A stretch of 64,000 nucleotides of DNA from Nocardia brasiliensis ATCC 700358 (lineage in GTDB: Bacteria; Actinomycetota; Actinomycetes; Mycobacteriales; Mycobacteriaceae), in the NCBI RefSeq assembly GCF_000250675.2, contig NC_018681.1, positions 2,046,001 through 2,110,000 of the forward strand, read 5' to 3'. Below, piece after piece: positions 43,306 to 52,309 of this stretch (its first letter is position 1; the number at the start of each line of letters is the position of its first letter). Made by a program: the position numbers and the translations under genes. The notes under the pieces were generated by a model. The model made no database searches, had not been told where the DNA came from, and worked only from the letters and a program-made list of their open reading frames with translations.

Positions 43306-44232
43306 TCAGGCCGCCGGCTCGTAGGTGACTTCCTTGACCCAGGTGGGGTCGCGGCGCAGCAGGGCCTTGGGCACCCGCGCGGTGATCTTCACCAGTGCGT
43401 CGGCGAACAGGTGGTACGGGTGGCCGCGGTCGATCACCCAGCCGCCGTGCATCTTCACGATCTGGTACATCGGCAGCCGGCGCGCGAACTCGCTGCGCTC
43501 GCCGACATTGGCGTAGCGCTTCAGCGCTGTATACAGCTTCTCCTCGTCGACGCCCATCTCGACGATGTTGTCGCGCATCTTGTTCAGCAGCGGCACGTAG
43601 CTCAGCACGCCGATGATCAGCGAGGGCTTCATCCAGCCGCCGACCAGGTCGATGAACAGCTTGCGGGCCTGGGAGTGGCCGAGCAGATCCATCACCGCGA
43701 AATCGACGGCCAGATGCCGGGATTCGTCGTTGTTGATCTTCTTGAAGGCTTCCTGGCAGACCGGGTCCTCGATCTCGTCCATGATGAACTTGACCAACGC
43801 CCCGTCGAGTGCGACCTCGAGCATCGGGATCACGGTGCCGAGGAACGACAGCGACATGTCGTCGGCGTACTTGTCCAGGAAGTCGATCACCAGCTTGACG
43901 TTCACGTTCGGCTGCGGGATCTCGTCACCCTCGAGCATGCCCCAGCGCCGCATCAGTGCCAGCTCGGCATTGGCGTGACGCTGCTCCTCGGCGTGGAAGT
44001 ACCGATAGATCTCGCGCAGCGTTTCGGTGGGCGCCTTCTTCGCCATGGCGGCGAAACCGCGCGCGCCGACGTTCTCGATCCACATCAGGTCGGCCATGAA
44101 CGGCTTGAGCCGGGCGTGCAGTTCGGGCGAGATCGTCTCGGCACCCGGTGCGTCCCAATCGATATCGGCCAGCGCCCACTGCCGGTTCTTGATCTTGGTG
44201 AGCATGTCGTCGAAGTCCATTGCGATGGCCAT
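43306..44232 (-). CDS. Ferritin-like diiron protein
   Basis: 308 residues, helical. Metal-binding patterns EEQRH (about residue 81-85) and DESRH (about 169-173) fit an ExxH diiron centre. This class includes diiron oxygenases, hydrolases and fatty-acid desaturase-like proteins; the substrate is unknown. It is translated from the ATG at 44232, two bases after the SDR stop. Confidence 0.75.
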   Translation of the reverse strand: MAIAMDFDDMLTKIKNRQWALADIDWDAPGAETISPELHARLKPFMADLMWIENVGARGFAAMAKKAPTETLREIYRYFHAEEQRHANAELALMRRWGMLEGDEIPQPNVNVKLVIDFLDKYADDMSLSFLGTVIPMLEVALDGALVKFIMDEIEDPVCQEAFKKINNDESRHLAVDFAVMDLLGHSQARKLFIDLVGGWMKPSLIIGVLSYVPLLNKMRDNIVEMGVDEEKLYTALKRYANVGERSEFARRLPMYQIVKMHGGWVIDRGHPYHLFADALVKITARVPKALLRRDPTWVKEVTYEPAA

Positions 44233-44233
44233 G

Positions 44234-45139
44234 TCAGACTCCTGTCTTGTCGGTGACCGAAGCGGGGTCGTTGGCGGGGGAATTGTCCTGGGGCAGTACG
44301 CGATCCAGGAGGCCGAGCACATAGGTGTACTGGGCGGGGAAGTAGCGCTTGAGCCGCCAGATCACGTGCGCGTCCAATTGCGGCAGCACGTAGAGCTGTC
44401 CACGATCGTGTGCGTCGAGGGTGTTGCGGGCGACTGTCTCGGGGGAGAACCCGGTCCAGCGCATCAGGGTGTCGGCGAGCCGCGCGGACTGCTGGGTGAT
44501 CCGGCCGTCCTTGGCCACATTGGTTTTCACGAACGTCGGGCACAGCACGGTGAGGGCGACGCCGGTGCCGCTCAGCTCGGCCGCCATCGTCTCCGAGAGC
44601 GCGAGTACGCCCGCCTTCGACACGTTGTACACGGCCATCGAGGGCGCGGCGGTGAAGGCCGCCGCGGAGGCGACATTGATGATGCCGCCGCGGCGGGCGG
44701 CGCGCAGTTTCGGCGTGAACACCTCGCAGCCGTGCACCACGCCCCACAGATTGATGCCGAGGGCCCATTCCCAGTCGTCGAATCCGACCTGGCCGACCCG
44801 GGTTCCGCCGATGCCGACGCCGGCGTTGTTGATCACCAAGGTGACCGGGCGCTCGAACAGCGATTCGGCAAAGCGCGCAAGGTTTTCCACGTCTTCGCGC
44901 TGCGCGACATCGCAGCGGAACGCGTGCGCGGCGCCGGGAAACTTGCGCTCGATCAGGGCGACGGTCTCGTCGGCCCGCCCCTCGTCGATATCGGCGCAGA
45001 TCACATGGCCGCCGCGATTGGCGATCTCGACCGCGAAGGCCCGGCCGATGCCGCTGCCCGCGCCGGTCACCACCGCTCGCGCGCCGTAGCTGCGCCGCGG
45101 TCGATTACCCAGTGGCAGCAGATTTTCCAGTCCGAACAT
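44234..45139 (-). CDS. Short-chain dehydrogenase/reductase
   Basis: 301 residues. TGAGSGIGRA (about residues 25-34), NNAGVG and YNVSK (Y-x3-K) define a classical SDR. It sits between the hydrolase and the diiron protein and corresponds to the SDR of the mymA-type operon. Substrate, probably a lipid or ketone, is inferred from context only. Confidence 0.9.
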   Translation of the reverse strand: MFGLENLLPLGNRPRRSYGARAVVTGAGSGIGRAFAVEIANRGGHVICADIDEGRADETVALIERKFPGAAHAFRCDVAQREDVENLARFAESLFERPVTLVINNAGVGIGGTRVGQVGFDDWEWALGINLWGVVHGCEVFTPKLRAARRGGIINVASAAAFTAAPSMAVYNVSKAGVLALSETMAAELSGTGVALTVLCPTFVKTNVAKDGRITQQSARLADTLMRWTGFSPETVARNTLDAHDRGQLYVLPQLDAHVIWRLKRYFPAQYTYVLGLLDRVLPQDNSPANDPASVTDKTGV

Positions 45140-45140
45140 G

Positions 45141-46127
45141 TCAGCTCACCTTTTCCGAGACGGGATGGGAGGCCAGTGCGGCGGACAGGAAGTCGGCCGC
45201 GCGCGTCAGGGCTCGGTCTGCCTCGGGCACCAGCAGCGGCAACGCCTGGAAGACGTGCATCTGGCCCGGCCAGACCTCTAGATCGGCGCTGCCGCCCGCG
45301 GCGCGCACCATCGCGCACAGCGCCCGTGCGTCGGCGCGCAGCATTTCGGCGCCGCCGACCTGCACCAGCATCGGCGGCAACGCGAGGCCGTCGGGGATGC
45401 TCAGCCGCACCCGTGGTGTATCAGCGGGCAGGCCGCGGGTGTACATCGCAGGCATCCGGCTCGCCGCCGCGGCGGTGATGAGCGGATCCGGTTGCTGCCG
45501 TTCCTGCTCGGCGGCGAGACCGAGGGTGAGGTCGAGCAGGGGTGAGAACAACGCGACGCCGGCCGGGGTGGCCATGCCGCGACGGCCGTTCTCCACGAGC
45601 AGGTCGAGCGCGAGGTGTCCGCCTGCCGAATCACCCGCGAGCACAAGGTTTTCCGGGGCGTAGCCTTGCTCGAGCAGCCAGTTGTAGCCTGCCTCGACGT
45701 CATCGGCCGCCGCCGGGAAGCGGTGCTCCGGGGCGAGCCGGTAGTCGACGACGAAAACGGGCAGGCCGGTCTTGCGGGACAGTTGCGCGGCGAGCGCGCG
45801 GTGGGTTCGGGCGGAGCAGATCACGTAGGCGCTGCCGTGCAGGTAGTAGATGGCGCGCGGGCCGAACGACACACCGGCGGCGCGGACCCATTCCCCGCGC
45901 ACCGCGCCGGACCGTACCGGCGTGACCTGCGTACCGTTCGGCACCGGACCCCCGACGGCCATGAAGGTGGCGACGAGCTTGCGGGCGAACCAGACTCCCG
46001 GCGCGTTCATCGGCACCGCGCAGTTGAGCTGCCGCAAGCCGAGCCGGGTGGCCGTCGCGGCGAGCGTCGCCTGCACGGACGGTGCCGTGGGTACGCCGGG
46101 AACCGAGGTCCTCGTTGACCTTGTCAT
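45141..46127 (-). CDS. Alpha/beta hydrolase (HSL/LipR-like esterase)
   Basis: 328 residues. It has the hormone-sensitive-lipase pattern: oxyanion-hole HGSAY (HGG variant), GDSAGG nucleophile elbow and a C-terminal catalytic Asp/His (GQMHVFQ). It is the first gene of the mymA-like operon (Rv3084/LipR position). The ATG at 46127 gives a normal start; an ATG at 46145 also exists but lies at the palindrome. Confidence 0.87.
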   Translation of the reverse strand: MTRSTRTSVPGVPTAPSVQATLAATATRLGLRQLNCAVPMNAPGVWFARKLVATFMAVGGPVPNGTQVTPVRSGAVRGEWVRAAGVSFGPRAIYYLHGSAYVICSARTHRALAAQLSRKTGLPVFVVDYRLAPEHRFPAAADDVEAGYNWLLEQGYAPENLVLAGDSAGGHLALDLLVENGRRGMATPAGVALFSPLLDLTLGLAAEQERQQPDPLITAAAASRMPAMYTRGLPADTPRVRLSIPDGLALPPMLVQVGGAEMLRADARALCAMVRAAGGSADLEVWPGQMHVFQALPLLVPEADRALTRAADFLSAALASHPVSEKVS

Positions 46128-46146
46128 GTGCCCAGAATCATCCATG

Positions 46147-46172
46147 AATGTGCCAGTTGTCAATGGCACATT
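46147..46172 (-). promoter_or_regulatory. Palindromic promoter of the mymA-like operon
   Basis: Arms AATGTGCCA (46147-46155) and TGGCACATT (46164-46172) surround 8 bp. On the minus strand the -35 TTGACA (46163-46158) sits inside the palindrome, with the downstream arm in the -35/-10 spacer, as in MerR-controlled promoters. A -10 is only approximate. Probable target of the MerR protein at 40965. Confidence 0.65.
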
Positions 46173-46214
46173 TATTGCAGGCTTTTTGCAAGTGGCCCTG
46201 ACCTGCAAAAACGA

Positions 46215-46251
46215 CCGGGGTACCAGCAGACCTGCTGGTACCCCGGTTGGG
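46215..46251 (-). terminator. Terminator of the small membrane-protein gene
   Basis: Perfect 14-bp stem (46215-46228 with 46233-46246) read on the minus strand is followed by CGTTTTTG. It ends the 46263-46682 transcript. Confidence 0.85.
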
Positions 46252-46262
46252 TTTCGGCTGGT

Positions 46263-46682
46263 TCAGGACGCTTTGCGCAGACCCAGGTACTGGAGAGCGG
46301 CGAAGCCGCCGACGGTCACCGCCTGCATGACCGCCCACACCGAGCCGGCCACGTTCAGGTCCAGGGCACCTTCGAGCAGCGCGGCGAGGCTGACGACGAC
46401 CCAGGCCGAATTGGCCGCGATCACTGCGCGAGTGGCGCCGTTGCTGATCGTGGACCGGGTGCCGATGACCGCCACCGCGAGACCGTACAGCGTGAGGAAG
46501 ACGCCGATCGGGATGCCGATCTCGGTGTTCAGGCCGAGCAGCGACTCCAGCGGCTTGGCCAGAGCGAGATAGGCCAGGCCGTTGACGCCGGTGACCACCG
46601 CGTCCAAGCGAAGCGAGAGGCGGAGCAGCTTCGGGCCGGGGGCGAGCACGGAGGACAGGTAGGTCGGGGCGGTGGTGGTCAT
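46263..46682 (-). CDS. Four-helix membrane protein, unknown
   Basis: 139 residues with about four hydrophobic helices (residues 30-47, 55-74, 84-104, 111-130). No functional motif is recognised. It is followed by a strong terminator and preceded 48 bp upstream on the strand by the SnoaL-like gene, so these two may share a promoter. Confidence 0.72.
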   Translation of the reverse strand: MTTTAPTYLSSVLAPGPKLLRLSLRLDAVVTGVNGLAYLALAKPLESLLGLNTEIGIPIGVFLTLYGLAVAVIGTRSTISNGATRAVIAANSAWVVVSLAALLEGALDLNVAGSVWAVMQAVTVGGFAALQYLGLRKAS

Positions 46683-46730
46683 GGCGGTGCCATCCTTCGG
46701 TGAATCAGTATGGAGGAGAGGGAGTTTCGA

Positions 46731-47087
46731 TCAGGCGGTGGCGGGGACCCGGTCCAGGAAGCCGTACACGTTGGCGATCCTGCCCTGCTCGAGCACGGCC
46801 ACATCGAAGCCGACGACGACGGCGGGTGCGTCGGCCGGGCCGAGCTCCCAGGTGAACCGGACCTGATCGTGGTGCGCGTCCACCGGACCGGCCAGCCGGA
46901 ACGTCCAGCCGGGGAATTGTGCTTGCGCGGCGGCGATTCCGGCGTCGATGGCGTCGTGGCCGGTGACCGCCATGAGGGGGTCGGTGTAGCCCGCGGTCTC
47001 GGTGAACACCCGGGCCACCGCGGCCTTGCGCGCTACGGCGTCGGTGGTGTTCCAGGCTTCCAGGTACTGGGCGACGATGGTGTCCAT
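46731..47087 (-). CDS. SnoaL-like (NTF2-fold) protein
   Basis: 118 residues with the NTF2-like cone fold; the sequence from MDTIVAQYLEAWNT to the FTWELG and FLDRV strands fits the SnoaL-like family, a mix of cyclases, isomerases and binding proteins. Function unknown. It is upstream of the membrane-protein gene on the same strand. Confidence 0.78.
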   Translation of the reverse strand: MDTIVAQYLEAWNTTDAVARKAAVARVFTETAGYTDPLMAVTGHDAIDAGIAAAQAQFPGWTFRLAGPVDAHHDQVRFTWELGPADAPAVVVGFDVAVLEQGRIANVYGFLDRVPATA

Positions 47088-47200
47088 GATGAGCTCCTTC
47101 GGGGCTGTGATCTGCGGTTTCGCTGTCGTTGCGGTGACAGGGACTACGTTATGGCCGCAGGGGGTTGCCCCGAATCAGTCATCTATAGGTACTTTTCGCG

Positions 47201-47241
47201 GTCGTATACGTACGCCGAGCGGCTCGGCATACGTATACGAC
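47201..47241. repeat. 41-bp near-perfect inverted repeat
   Basis: Arms 47201-47220 and 47221-47241 (gtcgtatacgtacgccgagc with its complement, one mismatch) form a long hairpin or operator just after the dehydrogenase stop codon. No strong T run follows, so it is either a weak terminator or a binding site. It touches the stop codon of the 47241-48191 gene. Confidence 0.75.
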
Positions 47242-48191
47242 TAGTAGCCGCGTTCCGGATCGACCGGCGCGAGCAGTTCCTCGCCCGCGACGAACCGTCG
47301 CACGTTCGCGCCGACATGGTCCGCGAAGGCGGCCAGCCGCAGTTGTGGCGGATTCGAATCATGCGGCGTGACAATGGCGTTCGGCAGTACCCAGAGGGGA
47401 TGCCCGTCCGGGAGGGGTTCCGGATCGGTGACGTCGAGTCCGGCGCCGGCGATCGCCCCGGAGGCCAGCGCGGTGACCAGCGCGTCGGTGTCGATCAGGC
47501 TGCCGCGCGCGATGTTGACGATCCACGAGGACGGTTTCAGCCGGGCCAGCACGTCGGCGTCGATGAGGTGGGTGGTCGCGGGCGTGGCCGGTGCGGCGAC
47601 GACCACGTGGTCGGTGCGTGCCCACACCCTGGAGAGCTGATCGGTGGAGATCGTCTCGATCGTGTCCGGGATGCCGGGGCCGGTGACCGGGTTGCCGGAG
47701 CGGTTCACCGCGATCACGTGCGCGCCCAACGGGATCAGCATCGGGATGAGCGCGCGGCCGATGCCACCCGCGCCGACGATGGTGACGGTCTTGCCGCGCA
47801 GCGAACCGATATGCGGGACGAAGTCCTGCTGCCGCCAGCTCGCCGCGCGCAGCTGCTCGGGCAGGTAGCGCACCCCGGCGAGCAGCAGCATCAGCGCGTG
47901 CTCGGCCACGCTGGCCGCGAAAGCGCCTGCGGCGGAGGTGAACCGAATGTCCGGATGGTTCGCGATGATCCCCGCGTCGAACCACTGCTCGACGCCCGCC
48001 GCGGGCAGCTGCACCCATTCGATCGAGGCGGGTAGCTCGTCGGGGAACTGTCCCGGCGTGCCCGCCCAGATCAAGCCGCGGGCCGCGGCCAGGTCGGTCA
48101 CCTGCGCGCCGGCCTCCGCGACCGCCTTCGCCAACAGTGCGGGCGGTGGGTCGGCGGGTCCGATCGCTATCGCTGCCACCGGTCGGTTCAT
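47241..48191 (-). CDS. D-isomer-specific 2-hydroxyacid dehydrogenase
   Basis: 316 residues. The NAD fold TVTIVGAGGIGRAL (about 135-148) and the catalytic Arg, Glu and His region (NIARGSLIDTDAL, then HPLW and TPHDSNPPQ) are typical. Substrate cannot be read. The start is the ATG at 48191, which has the GGAGG site at the best distance; 48197 is an alternative. Confidence 0.88.
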   Translation of the reverse strand: MNRPVAAIAIGPADPPPALLAKAVAEAGAQVTDLAAARGLIWAGTPGQFPDELPASIEWVQLPAAGVEQWFDAGIIANHPDIRFTSAAGAFAASVAEHALMLLLAGVRYLPEQLRAASWRQQDFVPHIGSLRGKTVTIVGAGGIGRALIPMLIPLGAHVIAVNRSGNPVTGPGIPDTIETISTDQLSRVWARTDHVVVAAPATPATTHLIDADVLARLKPSSWIVNIARGSLIDTDALVTALASGAIAGAGLDVTDPEPLPDGHPLWVLPNAIVTPHDSNPPQLRLAAFADHVGANVRRFVAGEELLAPVDPERGY

Positions 48192-48287
48192 GGGCATGGA
48201 CCTCCTTCGAAGCAGTGCGACGGATTCGCGCGACACCGTCGATCAGTGCCGCAGCGACGTTATCACCGCTGGCCAGACGGCCTCGGG

Positions 48288-49262
48288 TCACTCCTGGTCG
48301 AGGTCGGTTTCCTGATCCAGGTCGTCGTCGACCTTGTCGCGGTCGGCCCACTCGAGCAACCGATCGATCTCGAAGACCGCGTCGTCGATGCCCGCGTGCA
48401 GGTCGCCGAGTTCGGCGAACCGCGCGGGAACGGTCCGCATGGTGAAATCCCGTGGATCGATATCGGGGATCTCGTCCCAGCGGACCGGAGCGGAGACGGT
48501 GCCCGCCGGCACGCCGCGCACCGAGTAGGCGGCCGCGATGGTGTGGTCGCGGGCGTTCTGGTTGTAGTCGACGAACAGCATCGCGGGATCGCGGTCCTTG
48601 CGCCACCAGGTGGTGGTGACGTCGTCGGGTGCGCGGCGCTCGACCTCGCGGGCGAAGGCGAGCGCGGCGCGCCGCACGTCCTGGAAACCCCACTGCGGCG
48701 CGATCCGCACGTAGACGTGTAAACCCTTGCCGCCGGAGGTTTTCGGCCAGCCGACCGCGCCCAGTTCGTCGAGCACCTCGTGCACGACGCCCGCGACCCG
48801 CTGCACCCGCGACCACGGACAGTCCGGCATCGGGTCGAGGTCGATGCGCCATTCGTCCGGGCTCTCGGTATCGGCCGCGCGCGAGTTCCACGGATGGAAC
48901 TCCACGGTCGACATCTGCACCGCCCAGATGACATCGGCCAACTCGTGCACGCACAGCTCGTCGGCATGCCTGCCGTACCGGGGGAAGAAGACGCGCACTG
49001 TGGGAATCCAGTCCGGCGCACCCGCGGGCAGGCGCTTCTGATGCACCTTGTCCCCGGCCAGTCCTTTCGGGAACCGGTGCAGCATGCACGGCCGATCACG
49101 CAGCGCGCGGACGATGCCGTCGCCGACGCTCAGGTAGTACTGCACCAGGTCGAGCTTCGTCGCACCGGACTCCGGGAAGTACACCCGGTCCGGGTTGCTG
49201 ATGCGGACTGTGCGGTCGCCGACATCCAATTCGATGGCCGACGCCGCCGACTTGCTGGCCAC
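48288..49262 (-). CDS. LigD-type polymerase/primase domain protein
   Basis: 324 residues, a stand-alone LigD PolDom. It has the metal-binding DLD (RIDLDPMPDC, near residue 143) and SGGKGLHVYVRI. LigD polymerases fill ends during non-homologous end joining. No Ku or ligase is in the window. ATG at 49262. Confidence 0.87.
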   Translation of the reverse strand: MASKSAASAIELDVGDRTVRISNPDRVYFPESGATKLDLVQYYLSVGDGIVRALRDRPCMLHRFPKGLAGDKVHQKRLPAGAPDWIPTVRVFFPRYGRHADELCVHELADVIWAVQMSTVEFHPWNSRAADTESPDEWRIDLDPMPDCPWSRVQRVAGVVHEVLDELGAVGWPKTSGGKGLHVYVRIAPQWGFQDVRRAALAFAREVERRAPDDVTTTWWRKDRDPAMLFVDYNQNARDHTIAAAYSVRGVPAGTVSAPVRWDEIPDIDPRDFTMRTVPARFAELGDLHAGIDDAVFEIDRLLEWADRDKVDDDLDQETDLDQE

Positions 49263-49324
49263 GGGTCCGACGATAGCCGATCGAGCGCCCGCGCCGAGTG
49301 CATCGGTCTGGTATGCATGTGGGT

Positions 49325-49564
49325 ATGAGCAAGGCGACGCGTGTCACGGTGACGCTGGACCCGCAGGTGGCCGAGTGGGCGAAACAGGCGGCCGACCAGC
49401 AGAAACGCAGCCTGTCCTCGGTGATCAACGCCTCGCTGCGATCCGCGCTCGTGCACGACAGCCTGGCCAAGCTCGCCGTCGACGAGGAAGCCGAACGCGC
49501 CGCCGCCTACGACGACGTGCACGTCACCGAGGCCGCCGAAGCCGACGCTCGCGGCGCGGCATGA
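49325..49564 (+). CDS. Ribbon-helix-helix antitoxin-like protein (MazE-type position)
   Basis: 79 residues. The N terminus RVTVTLDPQVAEWAKQAADQ has the ribbon-helix-helix pattern for DNA binding, and the acidic tail suits toxin binding. The toxin-like gene starts at 49561, overlapping by four bases. Likely autorepressor and antitoxin. Confidence 0.78.
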   Translation: MSKATRVTVTLDPQVAEWAKQAADQQKRSLSSVINASLRSALVHDSLAKLAVDEEAERAAAYDDVHVTEAAEADARGAA

Positions 49565-49869
49565 GGCGCGGACAGATCTGGCGTTACTCTCCCGCGCTCA
49601 GCGACGGCACCCCGCTCCCCAGACGCATGACGGTGGTGCTGGTCTCCGATTCCGCGGTGATCACCTCCCCGTACCGCTGGCTGCACGTCGTCCCGCTCCG
49701 CGAGGCGGACCCCGGGCACGTGCTCGCCACCCATACCGAACACGGCTGGGCCGACACCCTCGAACTACACCGCGCCTACCGCCCCTGGCTCGCCGAGCAT
49801 CTCGGCGAACTCACCGCCGCCGAGTGCGAATCCCTCGACGCCCGCCTCCGCGCCACCCTCAGCCTGTAG
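49561..49869 (+). CDS. MazF/PemK-like toxin
   Basis: 102 residues beginning MRRGQIWRYSP, the usual start of MazF-type endoribonucleases (RGDIW). The strand with PYRWLHVVPL is consistent with the PemK barrel. It overlaps the antitoxin gene, the usual order in such pairs. Target sequence is unknown. Confidence 0.8.
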   Translation: MRRGQIWRYSPALSDGTPLPRRMTVVLVSDSAVITSPYRWLHVVPLREADPGHVLATHTEHGWADTLELHRAYRPWLAEHLGELTAAECESLDARLRATLSL

Positions 49870-49911
49870 CGCAGCGCTCGGCGTGTGGCCCTGCGGTGGG
49901 CGTGTGCTGCG

Positions 49912-52044
49912 CTAGGTCACCGAGGCGAGGGCGAAGGGGAGGACGGCGTCCGCGCCTGCCTTGCGCAGGGCGTGGGCGGCGAGGGTCAGGGTCCAGCCGG
50001 TGTCGGAAAGGGTGTCCACCAACAGGATCGGGCCCTCGACGGCGGTGAGGTCGGGGACGTCCCAGGAGTCGTAGAGGCCCGCGACGCGGTGCGCGGAGTT
50101 GGCGGCGGAGACCGGGGGGCGGTCGGGGCGCGTCGGCAGCGTGCCTAGATCATCGAGGCGGCCCACTTCGGCGAGGCGGGCGGCGAGGGTCGCGGTGAGC
50201 ACCGGGTAGCGCGGGGACGCGAGGGCCATGACGGAGGTGGGGCGGGTCGCCCAGTTCCAGTCGCGCAGTACGGCGATGCAGGCGTCGAAGACCGGGTCGG
50301 GGATCGGGTCGTCGGGTCCGTCGAGCAGGGTGCGCAGGCGTTGGCCCCAGCCGAGGTCGGTCAGCCTGCCCAGCACCCGGCCGGTCTCGGCGCCGTCGGT
50401 GATCTTGCCGGACAACGGAACACCGAGTTTCGCCATGCCCGTCGGCCACTGCTTGCGCGGGCTGAGGTCGAGTCCGGGCCGATCGAGGCGGGCCCGGGTC
50501 GCGGCGACCGCCGCGGCGTCCACCGAAACGTCGGGACGGGTGCCGGTGCAGTTGTCGCACCGCCCGCAGCCGGGTGAATCCGACGGCGCCGCAGGCAAAC
50601 CGGGATCGTCGAGCTGGCGGCGCAGGAACTCCATCCGGCATGCGGTGGTCGACTGATAGTCGATCATCGCCTGCTGTTCGACCTCCCTGGCCGCGGACAA
50701 CCGCTCGTAGCGTTCGGTGTCGTAGGTCCACGGCTGCCCGGTGCTGAGCCAGCCGCCGCGCACCCGGCGCACCGCCCCGTCCACGTCCAGCACCTTGAGC
50801 ACCATCTCCAGGCGGGACCGGTTCAGTTCCACCATCGGTTCCAGCGCGACGGTAGACAGCGGGCGGTCGGTGTCCAGCGCGTCGAGTACCGCGCGCACGA
50901 TGTGCTCGCGCGGAAACGCCACGGAGGCAAAGTAACTCCAGATCCGCGCGTCCTCCGGACCGGGCAGCAGCACCACCTCGGCCCGGGCGGTGCCGCGACC
51001 CGCGCGACCCACCTGCTGGTAGTAGGCGATGGGCGAGGACGGCGCACCGACGTGCACGACGAAGCCGAGATCGGGCTTGTCGAAACCCATGCCGAGCGCC
51101 GAGGTGGCGATGAGCGCCTTCACCTCGTTGTTCAGCAGCGCCGCTTCCAGCGCTTCGCGTTCGGCCGGATCGGTCTGGCCGGTGTACGCGGCGACCGTGT
51201 GCCCGTGCGAGTTCAGCACGTCGGCCAGGTCGTGCGCGGCGGCGACGGTGAGGGTGTAGACGATGCCCGAGCCGGGCAGCCGGTGCAGCTGCGCGCTGAG
51301 CCAGGCGGTGCGTTCCACCGCGTCGTCGAAGCGCACCACCGACAGGTGCAGCGATTCCCGGTCCAGCGTGCCGCGCAACACCAGGGTGTCGGTGCCGATC
51401 TGGGTCGCCACGTCGGTGACCACGCGATCGTTGGCGGTCGCGGTGGTAGCCAGGACCGGCACGTCGGAGCCGAGGTCGGCGATGAGGGTCCGGATGCGGC
51501 GGTAGTCGGGCCGGAAGTCGTGACCCCAGTCCGATACGCAGTGCGCCTCGTCGATCACCACGAGACCCGCGTCGGCGGCGAGCTTGGGCAGCACCTGGTC
51601 GCGGAAGTCCGGATTGTTCAGCCGCTCCGGGCTCACCAGCAGCACGTCGACCGCGCCCGCCGCGACCTGGGTATGTATTTCATCCCATTCGGTCATATTG
51701 CCCGAATTGATGGTCGCGGCAACCACTCCCGCCCGCTGCGCCGCCGCGACCTGGTTGCGCATCAGCGCCAGCAGCGGGGACACGATCACCGTCGGGCCAC
51801 GGCCGGCGCCGCGCAGCAGCTTGGCGGCGATGAAGTACACCGCCGACTTACCCCAGCCGGTGCGTTGCACCACCAGGGCGCGGCGTCGTTGCACCACCAG
51901 CGCCTCGATCGCGGTCCACTGATCCTCCCGTAGCCGGGCTTGCGGCCCGGCCAGCTCGCGCAGCAGGGCCTCCGCGCGCTCGCGCAGGTCGGGTGCGGTG
52001 AGGTCGATCGCCGGGACATCGGTCGCCGTGGTCATGCGCTCCAT
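49912..52044 (-). CDS. RecQ-family DNA helicase with C-terminal phosphoribosyltransferase-like domain
   Basis: 710 residues. Helicase motifs: QRTGWGKSAVYFIA (Walker A), DEAHCVSDWGHDFRP (DEAH box) and QVGRAGRG (motif VI). The zinc-binding region contains CRMEF and CGRCDNC. The final part (about 670-710) reads GPILLVDTLSDTGWTLTLAA, a phosphoribosyltransferase signature, unusual in RecQ. RecQ enzymes unwind 3'-tailed DNA in recombination repair. ATG at 52044 (or 52035). Confidence 0.9.
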   Translation of the reverse strand: MERMTTATDVPAIDLTAPDLRERAEALLRELAGPQARLREDQWTAIEALVVQRRRALVVQRTGWGKSAVYFIAAKLLRGAGRGPTVIVSPLLALMRNQVAAAQRAGVVAATINSGNMTEWDEIHTQVAAGAVDVLLVSPERLNNPDFRDQVLPKLAADAGLVVIDEAHCVSDWGHDFRPDYRRIRTLIADLGSDVPVLATTATANDRVVTDVATQIGTDTLVLRGTLDRESLHLSVVRFDDAVERTAWLSAQLHRLPGSGIVYTLTVAAAHDLADVLNSHGHTVAAYTGQTDPAEREALEAALLNNEVKALIATSALGMGFDKPDLGFVVHVGAPSSPIAYYQQVGRAGRGTARAEVVLLPGPEDARIWSYFASVAFPREHIVRAVLDALDTDRPLSTVALEPMVELNRSRLEMVLKVLDVDGAVRRVRGGWLSTGQPWTYDTERYERLSAAREVEQQAMIDYQSTTACRMEFLRRQLDDPGLPAAPSDSPGCGRCDNCTGTRPDVSVDAAAVAATRARLDRPGLDLSPRKQWPTGMAKLGVPLSGKITDGAETGRVLGRLTDLGWGQRLRTLLDGPDDPIPDPVFDACIAVLRDWNWATRPTSVMALASPRYPVLTATLAARLAEVGRLDDLGTLPTRPDRPPVSAANSAHRVAGLYDSWDVPDLTAVEGPILLVDTLSDTGWTLTLAAHALRKAGADAVLPFALASVT

Positions 52045-52309
52045 CGTGCCCGACGGTACCGACACACCTGGCGCGCGTCGCGTCCGCCCGTCCCTGTGCG
52101 CCTGTCGCCGTCCATTACCACCGGCGATGGCGACGCGCCGAATCCCGTTCGAAACGGTCGGTATATCCGGGGTGGTGAACTCGTGATGTGCCTTACACTG
52201 CCTGAATTGCTGTGACGTCGCCGGGTCGAGTCCGGCGTCAGGTGGCGGTATTCACCGCATCGGGTGCGCTTTTCGTGGAGATACGAGGATTCGTCGACGC
52301 CGAGGACTT

